From Haloglomus litoreum (GTDB lineage Archaea; Halobacteriota; Halobacteria; Halobacteriales; Haloarculaceae): a stretch of DNA of 64,000 bases. The notes beneath the pieces are model-generated. The model had not been told where the DNA came from, ran no database searches, and saw nothing but the letters and a program-made list of their open reading frames with translations. Made by a program: the position numbers and the translations under genes. Shown in pieces: positions 42,882-52,240 of this stretch (positions within the stretch are counted from its first letter, which is position 1; every line of letters begins with the position of its first letter). Location of the stretch: positions 496,001 to 560,000 of the forward strand of contig NZ_CP119988.1 of NCBI RefSeq assembly GCF_029338515.1, in the 5' to 3' direction.

Positions 42882-43502
42882 ATGTTCGAGACACGCCCGG
42901 ACCGCGACGCCGAGGTGGCCCTCCTCGGGCGGTCGAACGTGGGCAAGTCGACGTTGATGCGGGAGATCACGGGCCACAAGTTCGACACCGGCGGGAAGCC
43001 GGGCGTCACGCGCGAGCCGAACCACTACGACTGGGCCCCGGAGGACTTCGTCGTCACCGACCTGCCCGGGTTCGGGTTCATGGCCGGCGTCGACGAGGGG
43101 CGCCGCGAGGCCATCAAGACCGACATCGTCCGGTACGTCGAGCAGTACGCCGAGCAGATCCTCGTCGGTGTGGTCGTCCTCGACGGGAAGGCCGCGGTCG
43201 ACATCATCGACCGCCACTCCGGCCCGGACGAGATCCCGCACACGGTCGAGCTGTTCTCGTTCCTGCAGGAGGTCGGCATCCCGGCGGTGCTGGCGGTCAA
43301 CAAGATGGACAAGGTCGATGACCGCGACGAGCGCCTCGACGCCATCGCCGACCGGTTCGGCCTCTACCCGCCGTGGCAGCAGTGGGAGGAGGAGGTCATC
43401 GCGCCCATCTCCGCGAAGCGGGGGAACATCGAGCCGCTGAACCAGGCCGTCCGCCACCACCTCCACGAGGCCAAACGCGACGACCTGTTCAAGTTCTTCT
43501 GA
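42882..43502 (+). CDS. engB: EngB-family GTPase
   Basis: A 206-residue small GTPase. G1 [10 protein letters not shown]2 threonine in KPGVTREP, G3 DLPGFGFM, G4 NKMD, G5 SAKRG near residue 180. EngB/YihA proteins assist large-ribosomal-subunit assembly in bacteria; archaeal members are assumed similar. The C-terminal [15 protein letters not shown] is typical. A TATA box at -27 fixes a leaderless start, ruling out the longer frame from 42825. Confidence 0.95.
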   Translation: MFETRPDRDAEVALLGRSNVGKSTLMREITGHKFDTGGKPGVTREPNHYDWAPEDFVVTDLPGFGFMAGVDEGRREAIKTDIVRYVEQYAEQILVGVVVLDGKAAVDIIDRHSGPDEIPHTVELFSFLQEVGIPAVLAVNKMDKVDDRDERLDAIADRFGLYPPWQQWEEEVIAPISAKRGNIEPLNQAVRHHLHEAKRDDLFKFF

Positions 43503-43555
43503 GACGGCGTGCGTCCCCGACCCCGGCCCGGCCGCGGTCGGGGCGGGGCGAGGGC

Positions 43556-44458
43556 TCAGCGGAGGCCCGTGCGCGGGGCCGCGATGCGACGGGCGGCGGC
43601 GTTCCGGGCCTCGCGGCTGTCGTTGACCGCCCGGTCGAACCAGGCCGGCCGCGTGACCTCGGGCGCGTCGCTCCGGTAGATGATGCGCCGGGTGACGCGG
43701 ACCCGTTCACCCTCCGGGAGCCGGCCGCTGTACGAGAGGTGCAGCGACCGGACGATGCCGCGCTCGGAGACGATGGCCTCGAGGGAGACGTTCGTCGCCC
43801 GACGGAGCCCGCTGGTCGCACCGAACGTCGCCGGGTCGCGCAGCGTCTCGCCGACGACACGGTACCGGGTCGGGGCCCCGTCGACCCGGCCGACGGTCCG
43901 GGTCTCCACGGACGAGAACAGCGCGTAGTGGTTGAGCCAGGGCCGGGGGCGCCGGAGCGAGGTGTAGAACCCGGCGGCATCCGCGTACGCGACCCCGTCG
44001 GCGTAGCGGTAGCTGACCCGGCCATCCCGCTCGACCCGGGTGGCGAGCGCCGTCCGGTTCGACCAGAAGACGGCGGTCGTCTCCGCGCCCGAGGTGATGA
44101 ACCCCGGACGGCCGACGGCCGCCACGCGGGCGACGAAGGCGTCCGGCGTCACCGTGGCCGACTGGTCGGCCCGGGCGAAGACCGTGCCGTTGGGGTACCG
44201 GACGGTCCAGTTCGAGGTGAAGCGGTACCGGGCACCCAGGGCCTCGCCGTGGGCGTTCGCGAGCGCGAGCGGGTCCGTCACGCCGTCGGTCGTGAGCCCG
44301 GGGGCCAGCTCCTCCGGCGCCTCCGTGGGCTCGGGAACCGGCGCCGGGGTCAGGGTGGGCGTCGGGCCGCCGGGGTCGTCGGGACCGCCACCGGGGACCG
44401 CGCTGCAGCCCGCGAGGACGAGCAGGCCACAGAGCGCGACGGTCCCGAGCCGGTGCAT
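43556..44458 (-). CDS. Haloarchaeal lipoprotein (DUF7537 type)
   Basis: The product is 300 residues. Signal peptide MHRLGTVALCGLLVLAGC with lipobox LAGC (no twin Arg, so probably Sec-type). It is followed by a Pro/Thr/Gly-rich linker (residues 20-50) and a large strand-rich domain with repeated TSNWTVRYPNGT and YRYADGVAY features. This matches a family of haloarchaeal surface lipoproteins I know as DUF7537, resembling LolA/LppX-like folds. Role unknown. ATG 44458 gives a proper signal peptide. Confidence 0.8.
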   Translation of the reverse strand: MHRLGTVALCGLLVLAGCSAVPGGGPDDPGGPTPTLTPAPVPEPTEAPEELAPGLTTDGVTDPLALANAHGEALGARYRFTSNWTVRYPNGTVFARADQSATVTPDAFVARVAAVGRPGFITSGAETTAVFWSNRTALATRVERDGRVSYRYADGVAYADAAGFYTSLRRPRPWLNHYALFSSVETRTVGRVDGAPTRYRVVGETLRDPATFGATSGLRRATNVSLEAIVSERGIVRSLHLSYSGRLPEGERVRVTRRIIYRSDAPEVTRPAWFDRAVNDSREARNAAARRIAAPRTGLR

Positions 44459-44567
44459 ACCCGGTATCCGGATGCACGCGGCATACCGGTTCCGCCGCGG
44501 GTGCGACTCCGACCCACCCGACGATGGGAGGGGAACAGGCAAGTGGGGGTAGCAAGAATTGCCGGCC

Positions 44568-45563
44568 ATGCAGACGCTCCTCCTGAACCCCGCGGACGTG
44601 CGCGAGAACGCCCAGATGCCGGAGGTCATCCGTGCCGTCGAGGAGGCGTTCGGCGCGTACCAGCGCGGCGACACGCAGATGCCCGCCAAGTCCTACATCG
44701 ACCTGCCGGAGTACAACGGCGACTTCCGGTCGATGCCGGCGTACATGCAGGCCGAGGACTGGGACGCGGCCGGCATCAAGTGGGTCAACGTCCACACGGA
44801 CAACGTCGAGCAGTACGACCTGCCGACCGTCCTGGGGACGATGATCTACTCCGACCCGCGCAACGCCTTCCCGCTCGCGATCATGGACGGCACGACGCTC
44901 ACCCGCCTCCGGACGGGCGCCGCCGCCGCCGTCGCCACCGACCACCTCGCCATCCCCGAGGCGCGCTCGCTGGGCATCGTCGGCGCGGGCGTCCAGTCCT
45001 ACACGCAACTGGAGGGCATCGCCTGCGTCCGCGACATCGAGGAGGTCGTCGTCGCGGACGTGCGCGAGGCGGCCGTCGCCGCGTTCGTCGAGCGCTACGA
45101 GGACGAGTTCGACGTGCGTGGCGGGAGTATCGAGGAGGCCGCGGAGTGCGACGTGCTCTCGACCGTGACGCCGGTCGAGGAGCCCATCGTCCCGCGCTCG
45201 GCGCTCGGCGAGCACACCCACATCAACGCGATGGGCGCCGACGCGCCCGACAAGCACGAGCACGACGACCAGACGCTGCTGGACGCGAAGGTCGTCATCG
45301 ACGACTACGAGCAGTGCACTCACTCCGGCGAGATCAACGTCCCCTGGGCCGCCGGGATACTGGACGACGACGACCTGTACGGCGAACTCGGGGAGATCGT
45401 CACTGGCGAGAAACCCGGCCGCGAACCCGGCGACGGCATCACCCTGTTCGACTCGACCGGACTCGCGATCCAGGACGTGGCGACCGCCCACGTCGTCTAC
45501 GAGCACGCCGACGACAACGACAACGGCTACCCCTTCGAACTGGTGGACACGCGGGTTCGGTGA
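44568..45563 (+). CDS. Ornithine cyclodeaminase / alanine dehydrogenase-family protein
   Basis: A 331-residue NAD-dependent mu-crystallin-family enzyme. Substrate-side residues in WDAAGIKWVNVHTDN, Arg in TLTRLRTGAAAAVATDHLA, and the Rossmann loop LGIVGAGVQSYTQL. The late HINAMGADAPDKHE matches the conserved GAD segment. It could be ornithine cyclodeaminase (to proline) or an archaeal alanine dehydrogenase as in Archaeoglobus; sequence alone does not decide. A TTG three codons earlier is an alternative start. Confidence 0.88.
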   Translation: MQTLLLNPADVRENAQMPEVIRAVEEAFGAYQRGDTQMPAKSYIDLPEYNGDFRSMPAYMQAEDWDAAGIKWVNVHTDNVEQYDLPTVLGTMIYSDPRNAFPLAIMDGTTLTRLRTGAAAAVATDHLAIPEARSLGIVGAGVQSYTQLEGIACVRDIEEVVVADVREAAVAAFVERYEDEFDVRGGSIEEAAECDVLSTVTPVEEPIVPRSALGEHTHINAMGADAPDKHEHDDQTLLDAKVVIDDYEQCTHSGEINVPWAAGILDDDDLYGELGEIVTGEKPGREPGDGITLFDSTGLAIQDVATAHVVYEHADDNDNGYPFELVDTRVR

Positions 45564-45603
45564 AGAAATCGGCGGATATATCTCGCAGTTCAGGAATTAC
45601 TGT

Positions 45604-45638
45604 AAAATATAGTTGATAAGCTTAAAACATAGCTGATA
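45604..45638. repeat. AT-rich 15-nt direct repeats
   Basis: AAAATATAGTTGATA and AAAACATAGCTGATA (13 of 15 identical) are spaced by five bases within an AT-rich patch between two converging genes. This could be a terminator region or a protein-binding site. Confidence 0.5.
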
Positions 45639-45648
45639 CGCTGCTAAT

Positions 45649-45915
45649 TCAGCGACCCTGCGCCCGGCGTCGCGCCTGCCGCTGGCGCACGTCGTCGCCG
45701 GGGCGGACCGGCTCGCTGCCGCCGACGGTCCGGCGGACGATTACGTAGGCCCGCCAGAGGAGCCAGCCGACCGCCACGAACGGGAGCAGCGGCAGGGCGA
45801 GGATGGCCATGATGGCGACCATCAGCAGGCCGAATCCGTGCATCTCGACGTTCAGGTGGCGGCCGAGGGTCTCGGAGACGGTGCGGGGCGGTTCCGGGAG
45901 CTGTTCTGGGCTCAT
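45649..45915 (-). CDS. Small membrane protein
   Basis: The product is 88 residues. A soluble N-terminus (MSPEQLPEPPRTVSETLGRHL), one long or two short hydrophobic helices (about 27-62, GFGLLMVAIMAILALPLLPF onward), then a basic, Arg-rich tail. No family recognised. ATG 45915 is preferred over a GTG two codons upstream. Unknown function. Confidence 0.65.
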   Translation of the reverse strand: MSPEQLPEPPRTVSETLGRHLNVEMHGFGLLMVAIMAILALPLLPFVAVGWLLWRAYVIVRRTVGGSEPVRPGDDVRQRQARRRAQGR

Positions 45916-45992
45916 ACCCACTGTACGCGCGCTGAGGATATCAATACAGCAGTGGAGGGTCTCTGGCGGCCGTGAGGGGGCCGCTCAGCCGA

Positions 45993-48842
45993 TCACTCGA
46001 TGTGGATGGCCGGGCGGAACGGCACCGCGTCGCCGGCCTTCCCGCCGGGGTCCTCGGGGTCGGCGCCCTCGTCGAGCACCTGCACGTCGGCGTCGAACTC
46101 GCGCTCGTAGAAGCCGACGGCGTCGGCGTACACCTCGGCCTCGTCGGCGTCCTCCAGAATCGAGAGGCGGCCTTCGTCCTGCTCGCGGACGAACTCCACC
46201 AGTTCCTGCACCAGCTGGTTGACCTCGTTGCCGCGCTCGCGCAGGTCCGGGTCCGACATCACTTCGGACATCACCGCGCCCACGTCGGGACCGGTCTCGA
46301 CGACCTGCTCGAACACCGAGCGCTTCCACTCCGCGGCGGTGTAGACCCGAACCACGTCGGGGTCGGTGCCGGTCACATCCACGATGTCGTTGATGTCGTC
46401 GGTGAGCGACTCGACCAGCGACTCCCGCACCTCGACGGTCGGGTCCTCGCGGGCCTCGTCCACCTCGGGCCAGCCCGCGTCCTCGGCGGACTCGCCGGTC
46501 AGCTCCTCGTGCAGTTCGTTCGCCAGGAACGGCGTGAACGGCGCCAGCAGGCGCAGGCGCTGGCCCAGGACGTGCCGGAGCGTCCAGCGTGCGCCCTCGC
46601 GGTCCTGGTCCGCGCGGCGGCGGTACCAGCGCAGGTGCTCCTCCATCGCGTAGAACGCGGCCTGCGAGGCCGTCCGGGTCTCGAAGCCCTCCAGCGCCGC
46701 CGTCGCCTCGCGAATCACGCCCTGCAGTTTCGAGAGCAGCCACTCGTCGATGGGGCGCAGGTCGGGCTGCTCCTCGGGCGCATCCTGCTCGATCACCTCC
46801 GTCGCGCGGTTGTAGAACCGGCGCAGCTGCCCGTGTGCCGAGGAGACGGCCTCGTCGCGCCAGTCGTAGTCCTGCCACGGCTCCGCGGAGTTCAGCAGGA
46901 AGAACCGGACGGTGTCGGCCCCGTACTCGTCGATGGCCTCGCCCGGCAGGACGACGTGGCCCTTCGAGGAGGACATCTTCTGGCCCTCCAGCAGGCCCAT
47001 CCCCATGATGGTGATGCCCTCCGGCCAGTTGCGCTCGTCGAACAGTTCGGCGTGGTGATACAGGTAGAACGTCAGGTGGTTCGAGATGAGGTCGTTCGCG
47101 GAGACGCGGTAGTCGACGGGGTACCAGTGGTCCCACTCCTCGCGCAGGTCCAGCGCCCGCTCGTCCGGCTCGTCGACGGCGTCGGCGCCGTAGAACAGCG
47201 TGTCGAAGAACTGCTGGTCCATCGCCTCGGGTGGGATGTCCTCCAGCCGGTGGGCGATGGTGTAGTAGGCCATGTAGATGGTCGAGTCGCTCAGCGGCTC
47301 GATGACGAAGTCCTCGTCCCACGGCAGGCGCGTGCCCAGCCCGTAGTTGCGGATGCAGGGCCACTCGTTCAGCCAGTCGACGGTGTGGGTGTACTGCTCG
47401 CGCGTGTTCTCCGGGATGGCGTCCAGGTCCTCGACGAGGCGCTTGGTCTTCTGCTTCCAGTCCGCGTCGTTGTAGCGCAGGAACCACGTCTCCTGTTTGG
47501 CCACCTCGACGGCGCCGCCACAGCGGCAGACGACCTCCTCGGTGAACTCCTGCATCGAGCCGAACGCGCCACGACCCTTGTAGTCCTCGCGGAAGCGCTC
47601 GCGCACGTCCTCGACGGTCTCGCCGGCGTACTCGCCGTAGGCGTCGATGAGCTTCCCCTGGTGGAACTCGCGGTTGTACAGCTCCTGGGTCGCCTCCTCC
47701 AGCGCGGGGTCGTTCTGGCTAGCCACGTCGTACTCCTCGACGGCGTCGCGGGCCGGAACCTCGCCGTACCCCTCGATGGTGAGGATGGGGACCGGCTCGA
47801 TGGCCCGTACTTCGTCGGGGTCGATGCCGTACTGCGTCATCTCGTCGGCGCGCTCCTTGGCCTCCCGCAGGGCGACGTAGTCGTCCGGCGAGTGCGCCGG
47901 GACCGACATCACCACCCCGGTCGCGTTGTCCGTGTCGACGAACGACGCGGGCAGGATGAGCACCTCGTCCTCCGTGATGGGGTTGGTGACGCGCTCGCCG
48001 ACCAGTTCGGCACCCGACAGCTCCTCGACGACCTCGACGTCGTGGTCCTGCAGACGCAGTTTCTCGGTCGCCTCCCGCGAGACGACCCACGTCTCGCCGT
48101 CGACCTCGGCGCGGACGTAGTCGCCCTCGGGGTCGACGAACGCGTTCGTCACGCCGCGCACCGTCTCCGGGCGCAGGGTCGCCATCGGCAGGACGGTGCC
48201 CTCCGAGTCACGGAACCGGACCAGCGTGTACTCCTGGAACTCGGCCTCCTCGCCCTCCAGCAGGTCGTGCGTGGTGACGGGGTTGTTCTCGTTCGTGCAG
48301 AACTTGACCGGGTGGAGGCCCTTCTCCAGCAGACCGCGCTCCTTCAGGGTGCGGTACTGCCAGGTGATGAACCTCGAGTAGCGCTCGTCGTTGGTGGTGA
48401 ACTCCCGGCGCCAGTCGACCGAGAGCCCCAGCTGCCGCATCCCCTTCTTGTAGTGCTCCTCGATGAAGTAGCGCGCGAACCCCATCGGCGTCTCCAGGTC
48501 CTGCAGGGTGTCCTCCGGGACGTTGTACGTGTCACGCAGGACCGAGAGCTGCTCCTCCTCGCCCTTCTTCAGGCGCTCGACGGCGCCGATGATGGGTGTG
48601 CCCGTGACGTGCCACGCGATGGGGAACAGGACGTTGTCGCCCTGCAGCCGCCGGTAGCGGGCGTACACGTCCGGGACCGTGTACGTGCGGGCGTGCCCGA
48701 CGTGCATCCCGCCCGAGGGGTACGGGTACGGGACGGTGATGAACGTCGCGTCCCCGTCGTCCTCGGGGTCGGCCTCGTAGTAGCCCTGCTGGCGCCAGCG
48801 ATCGCGCCACCGGGCCTCGATACTGGCGGGGTCGTAGCTCAT
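45993..48842 (-). CDS. leuS: Leucyl-tRNA synthetase
   Basis: A 949-residue class I synthetase. HIGH motif as HVGH (residues 47-50) in PYPYPSGGMHVGH; KMSKS as KMSSS in LEGQKMSSSKGH. The CP1 editing domain lies between, with TLRPETVRGVTNAFV. The C-terminal anticodon-binding and extension parts are present, and the length is normal for archaeal LeuRS. It charges tRNA-Leu. Monocistronic by position. Confidence 0.98.
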   Translation of the reverse strand: MSYDPASIEARWRDRWRQQGYYEADPEDDGDATFITVPYPYPSGGMHVGHARTYTVPDVYARYRRLQGDNVLFPIAWHVTGTPIIGAVERLKKGEEEQLSVLRDTYNVPEDTLQDLETPMGFARYFIEEHYKKGMRQLGLSVDWRREFTTNDERYSRFITWQYRTLKERGLLEKGLHPVKFCTNENNPVTTHDLLEGEEAEFQEYTLVRFRDSEGTVLPMATLRPETVRGVTNAFVDPEGDYVRAEVDGETWVVSREATEKLRLQDHDVEVVEELSGAELVGERVTNPITEDEVLILPASFVDTDNATGVVMSVPAHSPDDYVALREAKERADEMTQYGIDPDEVRAIEPVPILTIEGYGEVPARDAVEEYDVASQNDPALEEATQELYNREFHQGKLIDAYGEYAGETVEDVRERFREDYKGRGAFGSMQEFTEEVVCRCGGAVEVAKQETWFLRYNDADWKQKTKRLVEDLDAIPENTREQYTHTVDWLNEWPCIRNYGLGTRLPWDEDFVIEPLSDSTIYMAYYTIAHRLEDIPPEAMDQQFFDTLFYGADAVDEPDERALDLREEWDHWYPVDYRVSANDLISNHLTFYLYHHAELFDERNWPEGITIMGMGLLEGQKMSSSKGHVVLPGEAIDEYGADTVRFFLLNSAEPWQDYDWRDEAVSSAHGQLRRFYNRATEVIEQDAPEEQPDLRPIDEWLLSKLQGVIREATAALEGFETRTASQAAFYAMEEHLRWYRRRADQDREGARWTLRHVLGQRLRLLAPFTPFLANELHEELTGESAEDAGWPEVDEAREDPTVEVRESLVESLTDDINDIVDVTGTDPDVVRVYTAAEWKRSVFEQVVETGPDVGAVMSEVMSDPDLRERGNEVNQLVQELVEFVREQDEGRLSILEDADEAEVYADAVGFYEREFDADVQVLDEGADPEDPGGKAGDAVPFRPAIHIE

Positions 48843-49075
48843 ACCTCCACTGCGTGGGGCGGGGCCTAAATACTCGTCTCATCGTCGGGAACGCGTGACA
48901 GGGGGCGCGGGCGGAGCCGGCGGCGGGTGGGCCCGGCCGGGTCCGACGGACGTGGTCCTGCGGTCGCCACTGCAGTCGTGGCGGTCGGGCACCGTGGCTG
49001 GAGTCGCGCCGTAACTGCCCCGGAGCCGAGCTACGCTCGGACGACCGGCGCTCCGAATCCAGCCTCCGACCCGCC

Positions 49076-49513
49076 TCAGAGCGACCGCGCGTCCTCCAGC
49101 ACCTCCTGGGCGTGCCCGGCGGGGTCCGCGAGTTCGGGGTCGTAGCTGGCGACGACCGCGCCGTCGTTCAGGAGGAAGGTGACGCGGTCGGTGTACCCCT
49201 CGCTGGTGTCGATGCCGAACGCGGCCGCCACCTCGCCCTCGGGGTCGGCCAGCAGTTCGAAGGTGACGCCCTCCTCCTCGGCGAAGTCGGCGTGGCTCTC
49301 CACGTCGTCCATCGAGACGCCGTAGACGGAGACGCCGGCGTCCTCGAACGCGGGGAGGTGCTCCTCGAAGTCGTTGGCCTCGATGGTGCAGCCGCCGGTG
49401 AAGTCCTTGGGGTAGAAGTAGACCACCGCCGGGTCGGAGAAGTCGAGGGTGACGGTGTCGCCGTGCTGGTTGGGTGCGCTGACCTCGGGTGCCGGGTCGC
49501 CGGATTCGAGCAT
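49076..49513 (-). CDS. PrxQ/BCP-type peroxiredoxin 1
   Basis: The product is 145 residues. Thioredoxin fold with the peroxidatic Cys in FYPKDFTGGCTIEANDF. The PrxQ resolving Cys usually five residues later is absent (ANDF), so it is probably a 1-Cys type needing an external thiol. It reduces hydrogen or organic peroxides. A paralog lies 60 nt upstream (49574-50020), about half identical. The two probably arose by tandem duplication. Confidence 0.92.
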   Translation of the reverse strand: MLESGDPAPEVSAPNQHGDTVTLDFSDPAVVYFYPKDFTGGCTIEANDFEEHLPAFEDAGVSVYGVSMDDVESHADFAEEEGVTFELLADPEGEVAAAFGIDTSEGYTDRVTFLLNDGAVVASYDPELADPAGHAQEVLEDARSL

Positions 49514-49573
49514 GGCCCCCGCTTCGGTCGGGGGTTGTATAGTTGTGCATCCCTCGGTCGTCGCCGTGCGCCC

Positions 49574-50020
49574 CTACAGCGACACCACGCCGTCGTCTAT
49601 CAGGTCGAGCAGCAGGTCCCGGGCGTGGCCGTCCGGGTTCACGCCCTCGTAGACGCGCTCGACCTCGCCGTCGACGACGACGAACGTGGTCCGCTTCGCG
49701 CGGCCCGTGATGCGCGGGACGCCGAACGCCTCGCACACGTCCTCGTCGGGGTCGGCCAGCAGGTCGAACTCGATGCCCTCGGCCTCGGCGAAGTCCGCGT
49801 GGCTCTCCACATCGTCGGTCGAGACGCCGTAGACGGTGACCCCAGCGTCGGCGTAGCTCTCGGCCTCGGTCGTGAACTGCTGGGCCTCGACCGTGCAGCC
49901 GGGCGTCTCGTCCTCGGGGTAGAAGTAGACGACCGTCACGCCCGCCCACTCGGGGCTGACGGTCTCGCCGTGCTGGTTGGGCGCACTCACGTCCGGTGCC
50001 GGGTCACCCGGTTCGAGCAT
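49574..50020 (-). CDS. PrxQ/BCP-type peroxiredoxin 2
   Basis: The product is 148 residues. FYPEDETPGCTVEAQQF contains the peroxidatic Cys; the +5 resolving Cys is missing, but another Cys occurs in DEDVCEAFG. Starts at MLEPGDPAPD, the same N-terminus as its paralog; an upstream in-frame ATG at 50047 is possible. Probably in one transcription unit with the downstream paralog. Confidence 0.92.
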   Translation of the reverse strand: MLEPGDPAPDVSAPNQHGETVSPEWAGVTVVYFYPEDETPGCTVEAQQFTTEAESYADAGVTVYGVSTDDVESHADFAEAEGIEFDLLADPDEDVCEAFGVPRITGRAKRTTFVVVDGEVERVYEGVNPDGHARDLLLDLIDDGVVSL

Positions 50021-50289
50021 GGGCGGTGGTTCCCCCGGCATCGTCATACGACTGCCGGTCCCGCCCGGGATGGGCGAACGCGTGCCCGGTTCCTCGGCCG
50101 GATTCCGTGGGTCGTCCAATCCGCCAGCCCGAACCGACCGGGAACCGGACGGCCGTCCAGCAACCTCCGTCTGTAATTTTCTATAATTTTCATAAGTTGC
50201 GTTTTTCGGCGCCATACAAGAACTTCTAGAGCATATTAACACCATTATGCCCAAGATTTATGCGTATCAATCGATGTTCGTCAAGTGTA

Positions 50290-50421
50290 ATGTCCGCGTC
50301 ACTGCCCCCATCGGGCCCATCTGCGAGTTACGCGCCGTGCTACGAGTGCAACGAGGGTACGCTGGTCTGGGACCACGAGGCCCGGGAGAGCCGCTGCTCG
50401 ATCTGCAAGGAGGGGATCTGA
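50290..50421 (+). CDS. 43-residue zinc-ribbon protein
   Basis: A short leaderless gene. After a Ser/Pro-rich start, CYECNEGTLVWDHEARESRC and then CSIC form a single compact zinc site. A GATTTATGC TATA-like box lies about 27 nt upstream. The 120 bp before it are AT-rich. It resembles the very small CPxCG-type zinc proteins frequent in haloarchaea, some of which affect swarming or biofilm in Haloferax, but no specific role can be given. Confidence 0.7.
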   Translation: MSASLPPSGPSASYAPCYECNEGTLVWDHEARESRCSICKEGI

Positions 50422-50885
50422 CCGTGGTCGGCCCACATCCCATCGAACTCCACACCGTTCCTGCAGGGACGGGCGTCCGTCAGTGGCGCCCGTCCACCCG
50501 CCGGCGCTCCCACCGCGCCGGCACCGAAGTCCATGCCCGGCGCTCCCGCGCCGATTCCTGCTGTCCACCGCCGGCGGCGTTCTCCGCCGGCACGCCATCG
50601 CACCGCAGAGCGCCGCCGCGACCGACCCCCGTGTGGACTGTGTCCGGTTCGGGAAGGTGGAGGGCCGGCCCGAGACGGGTGACGAGTACGCGTTCGCCGT
50701 CGGCGGTTCCACCGTCCGTATCGCGGTCGAGGAGGTCCGCTACGAGGACGGGCGGCCGTGGGCATGGTGGGCCGCCGTCCGGTCGCGGGTGGGGCCGGTA
50801 GCGGCTCCCTCCCCTCGCGACTCGCGGCGGCATCGACGGGAGCGCTGCCCCGCTCGGCGTTCCGACCTCCCCGCAGGACCTCACC
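50422..50885 (+). other. GC-rich stretch with doubtful reading frame
   Basis: A plus-strand frame here has a protein-like middle (PRRFLLSTAGGVL, then VEGRPETGDEYAFAVGGSTV and EVRYEDGRPWAWW), including a Tat-like RRFLL. Its ends look like out-of-frame GC-rich sequence and it runs into the convergent aminopeptidase gene. It could be a decayed or frameshifted lipoprotein gene. Confidence 0.3.
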
Positions 50886-51974
50886 TTAGAATCCGTCCTC
50901 GAAGACGAACGCGCCGTCCTTCTGGACGACCTCACCGTCGAACTCGATGCGGGAGTCCTCGCTCATGTCGACGATCATGTCCTCGTGGACGGTCGACTCG
51001 TTGCGCTCGTTGCCCTCGCCGACGGTCTCCTCGTATCCCCGGCCGATGGCCATGTGGACGGTATCGCCCATCTTCTCGTCGAACAGCATGTTGCCGGTGA
51101 ACCGGTCGATGTCGCGGTTCATCCCGATGCCCAGCTCGCCCAGCCGGCGCGCGCCCTCGTCGGTCTCCAGCAGGCTTGTCAGCAGGTCCTCGTTCTTCGA
51201 GGCCGCGTGCTCGACCACCTTGCCGTCCTCGAAGACGAGCCGGACGTCGAGGATCTCTCGCCCCTGGATGATGACCGGCTTGTCGAACAGCACCTCGCCC
51301 TCGACGCTGTCCGGGATGGGGGCGGTGAACACCTCGCCGCCGGGCATGTTGTTGTCGTCGGCGTCGTTCTCGGCATGGTTGCCGGCGACGGACATCGTCA
51401 CGTCGGTGGTGTCGCCGGAGACGATGCGGACCTCCTCGGCCGGGTCCAGTAGCTCGACCAGCTGTGCCTGGTGCTCGCGGACGGCGTCCCAGTCCTTGTT
51501 GATGGCGTTCCAGACGAAGTCCTCGTAGGCCGGGGTGGACATCTCGGCCTTCTGGGCGTACCCCGTAGAGGGCCACTGGGTGAGCACCCACTCCGAGTCC
51601 AGCAGCGCCTCCTGGACCGCCTGGTTGGCTCGCTTGCTCGTCGCGTTCTTCTCGGGTGGGATGTCGCCCGTCTCGCTGAGGTTCTCGCCGCCGCGAATCT
51701 GGACGACGGCGTCGGCCGCCTCGTACTTCGCGCGCGCCATCTCGTTCTCCATGGCGAGCGTCTCCTCGGCGGCGGCGAGCTTGTAGGCGCGCTGGCTCCG
51801 CTGGCTCCCGAGGGAGGTGCTGACGACACCGCCGTGCTCGCCGACGAGTTCGGCGACCGCGGTCACGAGCGGTTCGGCCGCCGGCGGAGCCACGATGGCC
51901 ACCTGGTCGCCGGCCTCGATGCCGGTGCAGTCGTCGACGAGTACCGCGGCGTGGTCACGGATGCGGGGATCCAT
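50886..51974 (-). CDS. M29-family aminopeptidase, copy 1
   Basis: The product is 362 residues. M29 (AmpS/aminopeptidase T) features: MDPRIRDHAAVLVDDCTGIE start, SGDTTDVTMSVAGN, PGGEVFTAPIPDSVEG (metal-ligand Glu), GELGIGMNRDIDRFTGN, and HMAIGRGYEETVGEGN with VHEDMIVDM. It removes N-terminal residues from peptides using two metal ions. A paralog of identical length lies 266 bp upstream; the C-terminal halves are much more alike than the N-terminal halves. Confidence 0.92.
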   Translation of the reverse strand: MDPRIRDHAAVLVDDCTGIEAGDQVAIVAPPAAEPLVTAVAELVGEHGGVVSTSLGSQRSQRAYKLAAAEETLAMENEMARAKYEAADAVVQIRGGENLSETGDIPPEKNATSKRANQAVQEALLDSEWVLTQWPSTGYAQKAEMSTPAYEDFVWNAINKDWDAVREHQAQLVELLDPAEEVRIVSGDTTDVTMSVAGNHAENDADDNNMPGGEVFTAPIPDSVEGEVLFDKPVIIQGREILDVRLVFEDGKVVEHAASKNEDLLTSLLETDEGARRLGELGIGMNRDIDRFTGNMLFDEKMGDTVHMAIGRGYEETVGEGNERNESTVHEDMIVDMSEDSRIEFDGEVVQKDGAFVFEDGF

Positions 51975-52240
51975 GCACGGGTGGTCGGAGCCATGCGCGA
52001 AAAAATTGCCCGAAGCGTCCGGGCGGGCGCCAGGGTTCGGCCGGTCCCCGCCCCCGGCCTCCTGGCGACATCACCCGGGCAGGCGGGTCGCCGCTACGCC
52101 TCGACCCCGGCCTCGCGGCTCACTTCGTTCGCCGCTCGCAGTGCCGGGGCTCGTTCCCGTCGCTCACTGCGCCCCTTCACTGCTCGCGGGTCGCTTCGCT
52201 CCCCGCTCGCCATGTGGTTCCTCGCTGCGCTCGGAACCAC
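51975..52240. other. Hairpin-rich intergenic stretch
   Basis: Contains GTGGTTCC-TCGCTGCGCTC-GGAACCAC, an 8-bp perfect stem near 52212-52238, and runs like CTCACTTCGTTCGCCGCTCGC. These resemble the purine-rich loops of the dispersed hairpin family but lack its core GCAAGCACC. No reading frame. It may be a diverged relative or a simple terminator structure. Confidence 0.45.

Noticed and set aside
42128-43009. Minus-strand frames of 100-350 codons across cluster C
   Set aside because: Composition is Arg/Ser/Gly low complexity, they cross several hairpins, and they overlap the EngB gene's start.
45972-48869. 965-codon plus-strand frame over leuS
   Set aside because: Antisense shadow of leuS with its HVGH and KMSSS motifs intact on the minus strand.
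50340-50765. Minus-strand frames opposite the small zinc-ribbon gene
   Set aside because: Shadow frames without motif. The plus-strand zinc-ribbon gene has a TATA box and conserved cysteines.
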